7,156 nt of DNA, from NCBI GenBank assembly GCA_009706135.1, contig WLRX01000044.1, positions 1 through 7,156 of the forward strand. The letters run 5' to 3'. Below, in pieces: positions 6,664 through 7,156 of the stretch. The notes beneath the pieces are model-generated. The model searched no databases, had not been told where the DNA came from, and worked only from the letters and a program-made list of their open reading frames with translations. This stretch comes from Actinomycetota bacterium (GTDB taxonomy: Bacteria > Actinomycetota > Actinomycetes > Nanopelagicales > Nanopelagicaceae). The translations under genes were made by a program, and so were the position numbers. The stretch's first letter is position 1. The number at the start of each line of letters is the position of its first letter.

Positions 6664-7156
6664 CTAAGCCAACCAACTCTGGATAGAACGAATTGATAAC
6701 TCTTCACGTTGCAAAGATTTTATGCCTTCCACCGCTGCTCTGAATCCAGCCGTAGTTGTAATACATGGCACTGATTTTTGAACAGCAGCAGTTCTGATTA
6801 ACCAACCATCCTGACGCGTACCACGACCAACCGGTGTATTTATAATGAGATCTATTTCTCCAGAATTTATTAAATCCACAATGGTTTTTTCACCTGAAGG
6901 TCCGATACCTTCTGAATGTTTTCGAACACGTGTACATGGTATTTGCTTCGCATCAAGTGAATCAGCTGTTCCACTCGTAGCGAGGATAGTAAAACCTATA
7001 CGTGATAAATCATAGGCGGCTTGAATGCCTTGCTTCTTATCTTTATTGGCCAAACTTACAAATACAATGCCATCTTTAGGAAGGGCGCCAAAAGCGCTTA
7101 TTTGGGATTTCGCATAACTCTCTCCGAAAGAATTCGAAATACCCATTACTTCGCCC
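6664..7156 (-). CDS. carB: Carbamoyl-phosphate synthase large subunit, C-terminal part, cut by window edge
   Basis: CarB makes carbamoyl phosphate from bicarbonate, ATP and glutamine-derived ammonia for pyrimidine and arginine synthesis. The frame is open to the window end. The codons before the ATG at 7146 read GEV, giving GEVMGI, the conserved motif near the end of the second ATP-grasp half, so that ATG is internal and the gene continues upstream. What remains (163 residues) is the tail of the synthetase domain, FGESYAKSQ, then the MGS-like allosteric domain: ILATSGTADSL, RVRKHSEGIGP, IINTPVGRG and an IRTAAV-x5-PCITT segment. The threonine/serine, lysine and asparagine positions that bind nucleotide effectors in E. 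coli CarB appear conserved, so UMP feedback inhibition is plausible. The INTP and PCITTTAG forms resemble actinobacterial CarB. The stop is TAG at 6666-6664, two bases before the chosen pyrK ATG. Confidence 0.96.
   Translation of the reverse strand, partial: GEVMGISNSFGESYAKSQISAFGALPKDGIVFVSLANKDKKQGIQAAYDLSRIGFTILATSGTADSLDAKQIPCTRVRKHSEGIGPSGEKTIVDLINSGEIDLIINTPVGRGTRQDGWLIRTAAVQKSVPCITTTAGFRAAVEGIKSLQREELSIRSIQSWLA

Noticed and set aside
7144..7146. ATG at 7146 as start of a 160-residue MGS-domain protein
   Set aside because: The frame stays open upstream and reads GEV before the Met, completing the conserved CarB GEVMGI motif, so this is the tail of carB.
1..7156. Mobile element, defence system, CRISPR array or other novel multi-gene system
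   Set aside because: All genes are recognised housekeeping genes in a conserved order. I saw no repeats, transposase, tRNA or unexplained open frame.

Overview
The window is a compact run of housekeeping genes, all on the minus strand. Sampled lines give a G+C content in the low-to-mid 40s percent, which is low for an actinobacterium. The gene order and protein features are nevertheless actinobacterial: an actinobacterial-type integration host factor (mIHF) next to gmk, then rpoZ, coaBC, metK and a priA whose Walker A site is degenerate. Modest GC, tiny intergenic gaps and frequent 4-base overlaps suggest a streamlined actinobacterium, such as the freshwater acI lineage (Nanopelagicales). That placement is inference; no rRNA or other marker is present.

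Layout in transcription order, from the right edge to the left. 7156-6664 is the 3' end of carB (carbamoyl-phosphate synthase large subunit, allosteric domain). 6661-5813 is the electron-transfer subunit of dihydroorotate dehydrogenase (pyrK type). 5816-4869 is class 1B pyrD and 4872-4162 is group I pyrF; this block covers the carbamoyl-phosphate, dihydroorotate-oxidation and OMP-decarboxylation steps of UMP synthesis. 4143-3268 is one open frame encoding an mIHF domain fused to guanylate kinase. 3229-2981 is rpoZ (RNA polymerase omega), 2969-1770 is coaBC (CoA synthesis), 1783-587 is metK (S-adenosylmethionine synthesis), and 571-1 is the N-terminal part of priA (replication restart).

The largest gap between genes is 38 bases (3230-3267), so no stretch over 300 bases lacks a gene. 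Four junctions overlap or are separated by only 2 bases. I see no convincing terminator or internal promoter, so the cluster could be one transcription unit joining pyrimidine synthesis, GMP phosphorylation, RNA polymerase assembly, cofactor synthesis and replication restart.

I find no mobile element, CRISPR array, RNA gene, toxin-antitoxin or defence gene, and no evidence of a new multi-gene system. The most notable item is the fusion of the nucleoid-associated mIHF domain to guanylate kinase. Next in interest are the NAD-linked dihydroorotate dehydrogenase with a group I PyrF, where well-known actinobacteria use other types, and the lost ATP-binding loop in PriA.
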